Assembly (NCBI GenBank): GCA_025331435.1
Contig: JAIWNI010000069.1
Coordinates: 1 to 64,000 of the forward strand
DNA: 64,000 nt
DNA from: Choanephora cucurbitarum
Lineage: Eukaryota > Mucoromycota > Mucoromycetes > Mucorales > Choanephoraceae
Direction: 5' to 3'
Part shown: positions 45,853 through 56,507 of the stretch, one piece after another
Numbering within the stretch: the stretch's first letter is position 1
Layout: each line of letters opens with the position of its first letter
Program-made: the position numbers and the translations under genes
The notes under the pieces: model-generated
Told to the model about the DNA's origin: nothing
The model's database searches: none
The model's input: the letters and a program-made list of their open reading frames with translations, nothing else

Positions 45853-46000
45853 ATAATAATATAAGTCAAACCTGTTATATCAAAGCCTCATTACTTCATC
45901 AAGACTTACTCGACAGGTATCATGTTGAAAATCTAGAGTGGATAAATTCAGATCCACAACCTGAACAAATTCTGGGAGTAACAATTATTTGATTATTCAT

Positions 46001-47260
46001 TTTTAACTTTATAAGAGAGAGAGGGAGAAGCAAATAGACGAAATATTTTTTAAATGGAGGATTAAAGTCGAATCTGGGCAAGGAAAAGGCAAGTCAAATA
46101 ACGTGATAGTGGATTATTCAATTTGATTTTTCAGTATATTATAAGTGATTTATATGTATACATCGGTAATGCTTTGCTAAAAGTACTTACTTCAACTTGG
46201 TATTGTGACGTTTGGAAAGTTCAGACCATGCCTTTTGCACTGCAAATTCTGCAGGCCATTATCCTTCCCAGTCGTTCAAAAAGCTGAACTCCTCCTGGCT
46301 TTTAGCGAGAAGGAGGTCTACCGTCGACCTGGTCATCTCTGACTTACCTCTTCTCGATAGATCACGGTAAAACGTACCCAGATAACTATCCGCCTTGCGT
46401 ACCTTCAGAGCTGTCTCAGTGAACGAAGAGTATAGCTCATCCAATTCATTCTTGGACGTCGTTGGATGTACCTTGCCCAGAACATTCAGGATACTTGCCT
46501 TAGAGACTCCTCTCTAACGTTACATCAGCGCAAGACCTTTGGAACGCTTGATAGACATGACCAAAACTAACGTTCGTTCTCGCAAGAACCCAAGACAGAA
46601 CGTGACTAACGAAATGAGCAAACGCTTTGCTGTAAACTACTACAGTTCATGAGATTAGTTCTTTCTTGTTCCCTGTTTCTGGCTCTGATTCATCTACTTT
46701 CCTCCTCGGCGACCAAAAAACCCTAAAGCTTTCCTTCAAGTCACCTGAAGCAAGGGCTGTACAGCCTCAGGCTGCTTCAAGCAAGTTTTTTAAATGTTCA
46801 AGGATTGCTAGCAGCCTTTTTGACGAAAATGATGAAAACTTCTGCTTCAAGACTTACAAAAGCTTGACTCTGTACAGAAGTAGGTGTAAAATCAGACCAA
46901 CCAATCTTGTTGTAGTCGGCTTGTTGGCAGATGACGGAAAATTGTGTTCTGACGTTGTATACAGCAGGCTTGTTGCGACAGTTATTCACATCTCTGAAAC
47001 GTCTGAGACTGATCCTCTGTGTACATCAAAACCCCAAAGTCTTGGAAGCCTCAAGCAACAAATCTCACCTATATTTGAACAGTGAAAGCGACGATGACGA
47101 ATACTTTGTCATCCGGTATAATCAAGTCAAAGCTTTAGCAAGTACTATAGATTGCGACGGCAAGACCTTTTCCATCTGAAGCCCATCTACTATTGAAATA
47201 AGAAAGCTTAGGTATTTAGCCAGCTACACTTGATATAGGCTTTTTTCCCTTCTTTCTTTA
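46001..47260. other. Region with two unrecognised decayed frames
   Basis: Minus strand 46505-46259 reads RGVSKASILNVLGKVHP and then TALKVRKADSYLGTFYRDLS, an uninterrupted 82-codon piece without a recognised domain. Plus strand 46666-47085 holds a 139-codon frame (LGDQKTLKLSFKSPEARA) that also has no known relative to me. Neither has a clear start. They may be leftovers of cargo genes or older transposons between the Helitron and the CACTA-like element. Confidence 0.35.
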
Positions 47261-47390
47261 ATAATGAAAAACAACTTGTAAAAAAAAATTTAAAAACGAC
47301 GCACTGTGATTAAAAACGATCTGAATTTGAACTGAAATCCGTCTGAAATTTCAGAGATTTTTCATCTGAAAAGCTCGTTTTTCAGAGACC

Positions 47391-47562
47391 AGGATCTGAA
47401 TTTCAGATCAAATTGAGTGAATTATCAGAGATCAGGATCTGAATTTCAGATCAAATTGAGTGAATTATCAGAAAACAGGATCTGAATTTCAGATCTAATT
47501 AAGCGCATTAAGAGAGAACAATATCTGATTTTCAGATCAAATTGAGGGAAATAAGAGATATG
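47391..47562 (+). repeat. Subterminal tandem array, 4 x 43 bp
   Basis: Units begin at 47391, 47434, 47477 and about 47520 with a constant 43-bp step. Each starts AGGATCTGAATTTCAGATC and continues AAATTGAGTGAATTATCAGA with small differences. The palindrome ATCTGAATTTCAGAT is a likely transposase-binding site by analogy with CACTA elements. Confidence 0.92.
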
Positions 47563-47690
47563 CTTCCTCTCAAAGCCAGAATGAATTTACTTCTGTATGT
47601 TTGTAGATGTAATTAGAGCTTCTCATAGATACCACTGTGCATTCTATGTGTAAGATATAGTTCTGTTGCAAATAATGTGTATCGTTGTTT

Positions 47691-48940
47691 TTATTGTTTT
47701 TTAGATACTCTGGAAACCTTTTTTGGCTTGGTTGTAGCCTTTCTAGCAGGAACGCGCTTAGTATTATTAGCCTTAGAAGTAGCCTTAGAAGTAGCAGGAG
47801 CAGGAGCAAGAGTGGAAGTAGAACCAAGGTCAGGAACAGAGAAAACAGAAGAAGAGAAAGAGGAGTCCATAGGCGAAGCAAAAGAAAAACCACGAACAGA
47901 AGCCGGGGAGGAAGTAGAAGCAATGGCAGGTAAAGAGAGAACAGAAGAATTGAGGTATGAAACAGAAGCAGGAGCAGAGAAAAAAGAAGAAGGAGAAGGA
48001 GCAAAAGAGGCAAGAGAGGAACTGGACATAGAGGCATCTTTAGACTTATATAGTTTGAATTAGTACGTTTGCTACGTGAATGACTATTTATTAGTTTGTA
48101 TACCTTTGTCGTTTTTCTCTTTTGAGAAGGTGGAGCCATCTCCATATCTTCTTCGGTGTCAGAGCCAAAGTCGTCTTCTTCTTCTACGGCTTCTTCTATC
48201 TCCATCTCGTCGGCTATGTCTTCGCCATCTTCAAACCCATCGCTACTTTCCTCTGAAGCAGCAACTGAAACTTCTTTTTGTGCTGTCTCACTAAAGATGA
48301 TGGTTATTATAACACTTGACGTAACCTCAAATACGTACCTTGTTTTCCCTTTTCCTTTGATATGATTGACTATGTTACTGTAAGACTTCTGTATCAAGAA
48401 ACTTACAGCCCAGTCTTCATCACAAATAGAAAGGTCAACATGAAACTCATTCATAATTCTTTGGCTGGCCTTTACAACGGCTGACTTCTTGATATTCAAG
48501 CCAACATCTCCCCAATTAGGTGCAACGCCATTATAAGTTTTTCTGATGATACTGTTGGCTCTACCGTAGCATATCTTGCGAATTGACATGTAAAGCTGGT
48601 TAATGCTTGTCTGGTGAAGATTGATGTCAAAAGTTTTGAGTACGTCTTTGACATCATCTACGTTTAGTTTTTTTGCTCTAATCTTGCCATCTTCAGTAAC
48701 GACCGTGGGTGAGCTAATTACACGGGAAGTCTCGATGCGAGCAGTAGCTGGTTCAGGAACAGACGAACTTTCAAGCTGTTGAAGTCTATCCTCAATTCTT
48801 TGCATTCGAGCATCCATTCTATCTAAAATAGATTCAATATTGTCAATTTTGCTAATGTGAAGCCTTATTGAACTGGTTTCGTTGTGCATAGACTCAACGG
48901 CATTTCTAATTGCTTCAAAGTATTGTTCGGTAATCTGCAT
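47691..48940 (-). CDS. Second gene of the CACTA-like element, unknown protein
   Basis: Three exons, 48940-48339, 48290-48104 and 48044-47691, predicting 380 aa. The N-terminal 60 residues form a coiled coil (IDNIESILDRMDARMQRIED). A globular part follows (LNVDDVKDVLKTFDINLHQ, ICYGRANSIIRKTYNGVAP, VVKASQRIMNEF) that I do not recognise. Exon 2 is acidic (EIEEAVEEEDDFGSDTEED), and exon 3 is a Ser/Ala-rich tail ending in a basic, Lys/Arg-rich segment like a nuclear signal. It lies divergent from the transposase, the place where plant CACTA elements carry TnpA-like DNA-binding partners. Role as the subterminal-repeat binding protein is an inference. The reading frame is intact. Confidence 0.65.
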
Positions 48941-49440
48941 TTTAGTTTTTTAGAAGTAAAAGTCTTTGAGGTTACGATCACTGAATTGAAGCAAAAAGGT
49001 CAAAAAAGACTTTTCCATAAGATTGATGACAACGTACTCTTTGTTTGTTTTCCCTTAGAACGTGTGGAACTGACGGATTAATATAACCATATATATCGAT
49101 GTTGTGATGACTAATCTGACTTTGAAAACTGTTATTGTTCTCAGTATGGCTTATATACAACAAAAAACGCAACTTCAAGTAGTATGGATAAAATGATGAT
49201 TAGTTAGTTATACACTCTGATAAAAATCAAATATAGTAGCTCAAGTGTAATGGTGTCAAGTTAATAGCGAAGTGATTCCTATGCACTATTTACGATCATC
49301 AATCTGACTTTGGAAGTCATCGTTGTTCTTTATATAGCATTTGTGATTTGTTCCTGAAATTTATGTGCAACGATGAAATGAATTACTCGTCAGAGCAAAT
49401 AACTTGATATCGGTTTCTTCTTTCTTCGATAAGTTTCAAA
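48941..49440. promoter_or_regulatory. Shared divergent promoter of the CACTA-like genes
   Basis: A 500-bp space separates the two divergent ATGs. Two imperfect direct copies of a 45-bp block occur at about 49110 (AATCTGACTTTGAAAACTG) and 49301 (AATCTGACTTTGGAAGTC), each followed by GTTNTTGTTCT and a TATATA-type sequence. The duplicated block with TATA-like DNA suggests paired core promoters. Confidence 0.45.
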
Positions 49441-52123
49441 ATGAGCACCTACAACAAGCAAAAGCGCGAATGCAAATACTGTGGAAAATGGATCATGAAC
49501 AGCAAGTTTTCTGCACATTTACAGTCTTGTGTTGATGACAGCAGCAGCGATGAAGACTCTATCCGTGAGTTGATCATCAAAAAACAGAAGCTTAACCTTC
49601 AGAGCAACGAAGAAAACTTGAGCACTGATCGTATGGAGACAACTGACGATGGATTCGATGAAGGACATTGTTTGTCCGAAGGCGATTTGAATGAATGGGT
49701 TGATGAAGATGAAATCATTGACTTCAGCAAGGTCAAAAGACATTATATCTTGCCTGACAAAGAAGAAGAAGTACAAATCTTGGATTTGAAGAACAAAGAA
49801 TTCCATGAAATAATGAAGGAAGGAAATGTGCGTAAAAGAACCGTCATTGATATGATTCAATGGTACAAGAAGCATCATCCTGGTAACGAAAAGCAGATTG
49901 TGTTGATTAAATATTCGGCTAAACAGAGTACTTTTAGGCCATCCTGAGATCATTTCATCGTATCGTGCATCAACTATCAGCAAGAAGCAAACAGTTGTGA
50001 AGACGAACAAGTATGACATCTGTATCAACGGATGTTACTGCTTCAAAAACAAAGCAACTAAAAAATGTCCTGTATGCTTTGAAAATCGCTTTGACAAAAG
50101 AGGAAAGGCAAGAAGAACACACAAGCAGCTGGAGATAGCACCTCAGCTTGCTTCGTTGTTCAAAAGCACCTCTTTTGTGGATGACGCCAATAAGTCAGAT
50201 GGAAATCCCATTTCGAAGTATTTCCAGGGCACGTTCGTGCAAAAGTTGATTGACGAAGTCGGTCTTTTTAAGGGCAAATACGATTTGGCTCTTGGCCTTT
50301 ATGTTGATGGCTTCAGACCTCAAGAATACGGCAAAAAAGGCTTGGTAACTGTCATGCTCCAAATATTGAACTTGCCTGAAAGTGAAAGGTATGTCTAAGA
50401 AATACAGCAACAAAAAAAACCATTGCATGGACAGCTAATTCAAAAAAATAGATACAAGAAGGAGAATATGATTGACGTTGCCTGCTTGCCCAAGAACAAG
50501 AACATTCATAGTTACTTGTTTCATATGGTGCAAGAACTTCAAGAGCTGGAAAATGAAGGTATGGTTGTCACCATTGGGGAGAAGACTTACAGTGTCAAGG
50601 TTCACTTGATTGGCTCTTATGGTGATATTCCTGCTGTATCTGAGCTCAATCATTTGACCGGCCACACTTCTTACTTCCCTTGTCGCTTCTGTACCATCCG
50701 GCCGTTCAAAGTGGGCCATCTTGGTAAAGCTTCAAACCAACCAACTGACCTTTGCCGCCAAAGAACCATTGAAGACTACAAGAAAGGGGATGTCAAGCAT
50801 GGCATTAAAAAGAAGTCTTGCTTCCGGAAGTTGAAGGCATTTGCCTCTGTCATGTTTCTTGGTTTGGATATATTCCATCTTTTCAACCTAAACATTGCCA
50901 AGCAAATTAAAGGGTTCATAACCAGAAAAGGTTCTGTCTTGGAACTCAAGCCAAGGTATCAAGCTGCGATCTCTTTGATCATAAACGAACAAGCCCCTTC
51001 TCTGCCGCTCATTTTTGAAGGTGAATTCAAAGATTTTTTTAGTCCTAAACAAAGATTGCGTGGTGTGGACTGGGCTATGTTTTTACAATATGTATTACCT
51101 ACGTTTGTTGTAGAACAGCTTTACGTTCAAAACAGCGAAAAGAAAAATAGGCCCAGCTTAGAACATGTTGACAAATGTGTGGATGCCTTATACACTATCT
51201 CAAAGATTGCTGCTATTGCATCGCAACGCAAAATTGATTTGCACGAGCTTGTTTCCCTTGAATTTTTGATCCAAGAATGGCATCGCTTCCTTGTCGAAAA
51301 CTTGGATGGTTCTGATTTCACAGTAAATCAGCACTATCTTAGTCATTTAGTGCAAGTTGCTGAAGAAGTAGGTTTGCAGCAGATCAGCTGTAACGCGTTA
51401 GAACGACGTATCCAGAGGTTGAAGAAGTCGATCCGTTCTCCGGTAGATGTTGAAGCTAATGCCGAAAACATTCTAATCAACGAGGCTTACAACAACTTTC
51501 TGGCTAGAAGTACGCTGTCGTATTCAAATGAAACTGATCAAACTGATCTTGATGCTTTTACTTCTGCAGAAGCAAAAATCAAAGCCTTTAAAAAACATAG
51601 ATTACAAGAGCTCCTTTCCGAAGCCACTAGTGTTATGCCTGCTGACTTACAGCCAACAATTCATTATTACCGATCAGTAAAAGCAAACCACAAAAGTGTG
51701 TACAGCAGCCATTTAAGACCACCTAAAAACCGCAAGCGTAGATCGGATTATGTCTTAGTTCATTCTAAGTACACCTCCACTCCTTGTCTGGCAAAGTGTC
51801 TGCTGCTGTTCACTCATCAACAATCTGAGGCCAGCCCTCTAAACTCTTTTTGCCTCATCCAACTTTTGCAACATGTTTCCGTTTCTCCTGCCGGTATTCC
51901 TTTCTGTGATGGCAATCTTCACGCCAACATGGAAGAAGTTTATCACAGCACCTTACTCGAGGTAATCCCTGCCTCCAATCTAATCAATCCTGTTGTCATG
52001 ATGAAGTCTTGCTGCCAGCTGGATGAATTCAACAACAGGATGTATTTCTTTTGGCCTGAAATGAAGCGCTCTAGTCTTGAAATAGGATCCCCTCAACCTG
52101 AAAACATGTTTACATTCACTTAA
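49441..52123 (+). pseudogene. Tnp2-like transposase of the CACTA/EnSpm superfamily, one frameshift
   Basis: The ATG at 49441 opens a C2H2-like finger (CKYCGKWIMNSKFSAHLQSC) and an acidic stretch. The frame must shift by one base near 49925-49935 to continue GHPEIISSYR and KYDICINGCYCFKN, CPVCFENRF. Then come LALGLYVDGFRPQEYGKKG, an intron (50389-50451), MIDVACLPKNKNIHSY, LIGSYGDIPAVSELNHLTGH and FPCRFCTIRPFK, matching the Tnp2 order (zinc ribbon, DGF acid residue, GD-P, CR-C). The remainder to 52123 is a long helical C-terminus with a Cys/His-rich end. Only the single shift prevents a full product of about 870 aa, so the lesion is young or a base-call error. Tnp2 proteins cut at CACTA ends. 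Confidence 0.8.
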
Positions 52124-52254
52124 CCCAGCTCTTCATTTATCCTTTTCTACACCTTTTTCTTGCTGCTTATATCTTTAGACTACCAAAAAATCATATCCAT
52201 TAAATAGACATTTTCACATCTTTTTACAAATTCCCAATTGTCACAGACGAAAGG

Positions 52255-52400
52255 CACTTAAATAATTTCAGATATTTTATATCTGAAAATCCTCTTATTT
52301 AATTCAGATGAACTTCAAGGCGTTTTCAGTTCCCAGTAACTGATAACAATTTTTCAGATGCAGTTCAGATAAATTTGAATAATTTCAGATCAATCTCAGA
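52255..52400. repeat. Right subterminal repeats of the CACTA-like element
   Basis: Scattered copies of TTTCAGAT/ATCTGAAA, including the palindromic TTTCAGATATTTTATATCTG, mirror the left 43-bp array at lower density. Confidence 0.7.
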
Positions 52401-52619
52401 CGATTTCTTTCCATAGTGCGACTTCATTGAAAATTTCCATAGAGCCCCCAAAACGCCATTTTGAAAATGGTTTCAAAACACTTCAAAAGCCATTGTTTAG
52501 AGGCGTTTCTATGGCTTAACCCCCGATTAATGGTCAGTTGGGTGCGTTTTCGGGGTTCAACCCCTAATTTTTTTTACAGTGTGTGCTCAGATCACCACAC
52601 GATATAAAGACATTTACAG

Positions 52620-52730
52620 TACAAGAATAGGACAATAATAATGATAATAACAATGATAGTAATAATAATAGTAATGATGATATTGACAATAATAATAACA
52701 ATGATGATAATAATAATAATAAAAAAAAGC
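52620..52730. repeat. Imperfect AAT/GAT trinucleotide microsatellite
   Basis: Runs of AATAAT, AATGAT and ACAATA continue for about 105 bases, immediately 3' of the uncharacterised nine-exon gene and just outside the CACTA-like right end. Confidence 0.9.
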
Positions 52731-52736
52731 ACAACT

Positions 52737-54646
52737 TCATTCGAAAAGATCGTCTTTTCCAGCTACTGAAAGGAGCGACAGATTGTTCTTCATAACCTGC
52801 TTCATGACAATCAACTGTTTGAACACCTTCAGTGCAGGCACAGCAAACATATCCACACAGCTTGGGAATGTCAAGGGTCCCACCTTCGTCACTCTTGCGA
52901 CATTCTTGTTTGGCATGTCCAAGAAGATGAACACAATCTTATTCCCTATAAGCAAGAGGGGATTAGAAAGCTGTCTTTTTTTGTTTGTTTGTAATCATAC
53001 CATAGATCAGTAAGCCAGGCAAGTTCAACTTTTGCTCTATGCCTTCTTGTTGTTCTCCTAGCTTCTCAAGCATGATCTTCAGCATAGCTGGACATTTAAG
53101 CCCCACCTCCCTAATCACTTTTGTGCATTCATCATCATTTGACAGAGCGAACTCTGCGCAGCCTATCTCCATTTTATTTGCTACAAAGGTGATGTCGGCC
53201 TTGTTGCCTGGCTTTTTTCTTGCTATCTTCTCATCACCATCAAGCTTTCTTTTTTTGTTCGAAAATGAAGAAGAGGAGGCAGAGTGGTGTTCTCCTCTAT
53301 AGTATAGACATATGTTAGTCAAGTACAAATTGGTGATAGGATATATCCATTTGAATCTTACCCGACTGCTGTCACGCCAATGTCTTTGAAGCAGGTAAAC
53401 ACGAAGGACCACATTTTGTTCTCGACGTCGCCTTCATTTCTCAAAATGTTTGTATCGGCAAACATAAAGACATTCATGGCATTTACAATGCTCTGGTCCA
53501 ACCACCAGGCGTCATACTTCTCCCGGCAAAAGACATGACATGCTGTTTTGCCAAGAAAGCCCTCGATGGTTTTCTATCAAACCTTTATAAGTAATGCAAA
53601 ATGATTGTGTATTTTTAGCACCTACTTCGTCTATGAATTTTTTCATAGCATCCTTAAATGCATCAGGGCAGGCGGGAAGAGTCTTCTTGTTGTAATTTAC
53701 AACAAAGGCAATGTCTTCCTCAGACAACATATCATCGTAACAACCCAACGAAGGATCGAAAATGAAATAATGTGAAGGGCTATACAAAAAGATGAACAAC
53801 CTATTGTCACTTTAAATGGTTGACTTACTGGACGTAGACACTACTTGCAGCCTTTTCCTTCATAACGTCTTCCAAGAAGACACCACTTGGAAGCATCAGC
53901 TTCTCAGACATTCTTCTGTATTTTTTCAATACTTCTTCGCGCATCTCCTCAGTTACTTTGGTGGCTGTCTTGGATGCAAGCAAGTTTTCTTGAGACTTTA
54001 TTGCAGAAATATATCTTGGTTAATACATATAGCTCAATAATATTTCTTTACATTTGTTTTTACCTTGCTTGTTTTTGTCTGAGTAGACTTGCCCTAAGTA
54101 GAATACAGAAATGATTGTCAAATTATAGATGAATAACGTTTAAGTATTTCTCACTTTTTTCTTTCTTTTTCTTTTTCTTTTTCTTTTTCTTTTTCTTTTT
54201 CTTTTTCTTTTTCTTTTTCTTTTTCTTTTTCTTTTTCTTTTTCTTTTTCTTTTTCTTTTTCTTTTTCTTTTTCTTTTTCTTTTTCTTCTTCTTTCTCTTT
54301 CTCCTATTTTATTATTTGGTTAAAGTTAGAGCACATCTTACAAACAAGCTGAGTCGACTAACCAGCTCCGACCAAGCTGTCTTGGCTTGCCCTCTTAACT
54401 ATTTATTGCTTTTAGTCATGAAATTATTAGATACCCACATGTTATACCTACAGCTTTAATGCCATAGATCTTGGCGCACTGGTTATAGATAAGCTCCCAT
54501 TCAGTGTAGCTTTCTTCACTTGGTAAGCAGTTCCCAAGCAAGAAGGATTTATTTTTTTTTATGAAAAGCTCGAATGTTGGCTCTTCGTTGCTTAAACCAC
54601 AAGCGATGAAAAAAGATTCAAATCTGGAATAGAATTTTGGTGACAT
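52737..54646 (-). CDS. Uncharacterised nine-exon protein with Lys/Glu repeat exon
   Basis: Exons 54646-54448, 54391-54363, 54303-54155, 54093-54064, 54014-53829, 53800-53626, 53573-53362, 53296-53001 and 52945-52737 join in phase to give about 494 aa. Exon 3 is a hexanucleotide repeat coding for alternating Glu and Lys. Later segments read MREEVLKKYRRMSEKLMLP, SLGCYDDMLSEEDIAFV, FLGKTACHVFCREKYDAWW, WSFVFTCFKDIGVTAVG, a KKRKLDGDEKIARKK nuclear-signal-like stretch, EIGCAEFALSNDDECTK and FIFLDMPNKNVARV. From memory this pattern recalls a protein family greatly expanded in Mucorales genomes with no known function, often near transposons. No catalytic motif was seen. All nine splice junctions are GT-AG with matching phase, which argues for a live gene. 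Confidence 0.65.
54155..54303 (-). repeat. Hexanucleotide repeat (AAAGAA)n inside a coding exon
   Basis: About 20 units of CTTTTT on the plus strand. Flanking splice signals (AATAG before and GTGAG after, on the minus strand) and downstream phase both fit its use as exon 3 of the gene at 52737-54646, coding for roughly 49 residues of Glu/Lys. Confidence 0.85.
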
Positions 54647-54659
54647 AATTTAGTTAAGA

Positions 54660-55799
54660 GAATAAAGACGTGTTGAGTAGAACGAGAGATAATCAGTAAG
54701 AGCAATAAAGATGAGAATTTGAGATATAAAGAGAGAGAGAAAGGTGTTGCATAGCTCGGAGATCGAAGGTTTATTTTAATTTCAGATTGACAAGTAGGGA
54801 CTGTTTTAAGAATCAGGTGTTTTTGGATTTTGTAAACACTTTATTCCCGCATGGACTGTACCAAGAATCAACCAAAAAATAAAAAATAAAAAAATATTGT
54901 GACAAAAAATTACCATATTTGGAAGAGCTAAGAGTAATAGCAAGCCCTATACAAAAGCTTGAATAACCACGAAAATAACATAAATGCCACAAACGAAAGG
55001 TCTGGCATGCTTGAGTAGCACCAATACAGTGTTATATGTAATAAAATTGAATCTTTTAAAGAAAGGTTTTCTTAATGTTGATCTTAACGTTACGATGTTT
55101 GAGATCTGAAAGTTGCCAAAAATCGGTAACATCTTTGTCAATTGCGAAGCAAAGTCAGTTGGTACTTATGTATTGTGGTTCGTTCCTACCACATCTTTCG
55201 TCTTCGCTTCGGCAACCTGGTTATTGTGGTAGGCGCGACTAACAATCAAACTTCCAAGGTTGCAACAGTGAATTCTAAAACTGTGAAAGAATAATTAGTG
55301 ACCGCCAAATGAAAGTAATTCCAGCGCCCAAGTTACTATCGATTCAAGAAAAGATCTTTTCGCGGAAGAGGCAACAAGAGAGTGATGATGATGTTGTGAA
55401 GTGCAAGAAAGTAACAGGTTCTTGTCTATGTGCCATATTTTTCATGAAGCCTGGGCATCTTATTGTTCATAACCTGGGTTGCCTAACAAGCTTATAATAA
55501 CAACACCTTCCAAGATCTGATAATTTATTTCTTCAACAAAGCGCACTGTTCTGTATATTTGCTGTTGTATTTGCTCAAATAAACTATAATAACTTGTAAA
55601 GTTAAGTGAGACAAAATAAGGCCTTTTATTGAGGTGAAGAGAAAAAGTGTTAAACACGATAAAAAACTCTTCTATATTTGATCGGGATTACAAACATATA
55701 AATTAGTAGTGGTAAATACCACATTTGCAAACGACATATGTTCTTCTTTAACGCCTATATGAGGACAAAAAAAACTACCATTATCACTTCATTCACAAA
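54660..55799. other. Intergenic, no confident gene
   Basis: A GA-rich stretch lies at 54728-54742. A 62-codon plus frame at 55309 (MKVIPAPKLLSIQEKIFSRK) has a basic, Lys/Arg-rich start but no known relation. Two related blocks containing ATTGTGGT (about 55175 and 55216) recur around 55170-55240. Confidence 0.35.
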
Positions 55800-56308
55800 A
55801 GTACGCTATACAGAGCAGGCTGTAGAGGCCTCGCCTCGCAAGAACGAAGCTTGCAGTTGATATATAGCGTGTAATCACACAACGTCACTACCCTAGTACC
55901 AAAGAGGCACCAACGTAGGGACTTGTCATCTTCATACTAAGAACTGGGCAGATGAGTTATTACCCTTTCGAAAAAGTACGCTATACAGAGCAGGCTGTAG
56001 AGGCCTCGCCTCGCAAGAACGAAGCTTGCAGTTGATATATAGCGTGTAATCACACAACGTCACTACCCTAGTACCAAAGAGGCACCAACGTAGGGACTTG
56101 TCATCTTCATACTAAGAACTGGGCAGATGAGTTATTACCCTTTCGAAAAAGTACGCTATACAGAGCAGGCTGTAGAGGCCTCGCCTCGCAAGAACGAAGC
56201 TTGCAGTTGATATATAGCGTGTAATCACACAACGTCACTACCCTAGTACCAAAGAGGCACCAACGTAGCGACTTGTCATCTTCATACTAAGAAAGAACTG
56301 GGCAGATA
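55800..56308. repeat. Tandem repeat, 175-bp unit, three copies
   Basis: GTACGCTATACAGAGC begins at 55801, 55976 and 56151, a constant 175-bp step; the first two units are virtually identical. The third has one G-to-C change and a 4-nt insertion, and stops before the end of the unit. Each unit contains an inverted pair TACGCTATA ... TATATAGCGT about 70 bp apart and a GAGGCCTCGCCTCGC block. It lies 200 bp upstream of the tyrosine-recombinase relic. Confidence 0.95.
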
Positions 56309-56507
56309 AAAAACATTATTCACTGTGGATGTCCATCGTGCGGGGAGCCTTTTATTAATTGGGCGGACTTGACGTGTCTGAGAAACTCCGGCCTTAAATA
56401 ACGGTCTGATTGGCCCGTCTTCTGCGTTTTGCTGTATTCTACGTCAGCATCGGTACTTGAAGTTCTCTCCTGTGATTTATGGGGAATGATGATTTAACTG
56501 TCACCCA

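Larger units (their letters stand above)
41280..46000 (-). mobile_element. Helitron (Rep/helicase rolling-circle transposon), decayed
   Basis: Minus-strand fragments encode, in order, a Helitron-type zinc finger and N-terminal domain, a Rep (HUH) region, and a Pif1-like helicase. The 3' terminus is clear: on the minus strand a GC-rich palindromic stretch (GCGAGCGTAGCGAGTAGG) ends GGCTAG at 41280, followed by T, as required for CTRR ends inserted between A and T. The 5' TC end is not resolved and lies somewhere beyond 45990. Stops and frameshifts throughout make it non-autonomous. Confidence 0.88.
47270..52590 (+). mobile_element. CACTA/EnSpm-like DNA transposon with two divergent genes
   Basis: A Tnp2-type transposase gene (plus) and a second gene (minus) diverge from 48.9-49.4 kb. 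Both flanks carry subterminal repeats built on ATCTGAATTTCAGAT: a four-unit 43-bp array on the left (47391-47562) and scattered copies on the right (52265-52400). The right end, read inward, is CACTGTAAAAAAAATTAGG at about 52580; the left has a weaker match, CAACTTGTAAAAAAAAATT at about 47270. Subterminal arrays and a CACTG terminus are typical of CACTA elements. The exact ends and the 3-bp target duplication are not certain. Confidence 0.75.

Noticed and set aside
47391..47562. CRISPR-like array of 43-bp repeats
   Set aside because: There are no spacers; the units are head-to-tail copies typical of transposon subterminal repeats.
47570..48940. A 456-codon minus frame with a Leu-rich C-terminus
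   Set aside because: The Leu-rich part comes from reading through two introns into the wrong frame; GT-AG splicing restores a Ser/Ala-rich tail ending at 47691.
49519..50028. 169-codon minus frame opposite the Tnp2 gene
   Set aside because: It overlaps the well-supported transposase exon and lacks any family signature.
55800..56308. CRISPR-like or phage-type repeat array
   Set aside because: Units are contiguous 175-bp tandem copies without unique spacers, and the DNA is eukaryotic.
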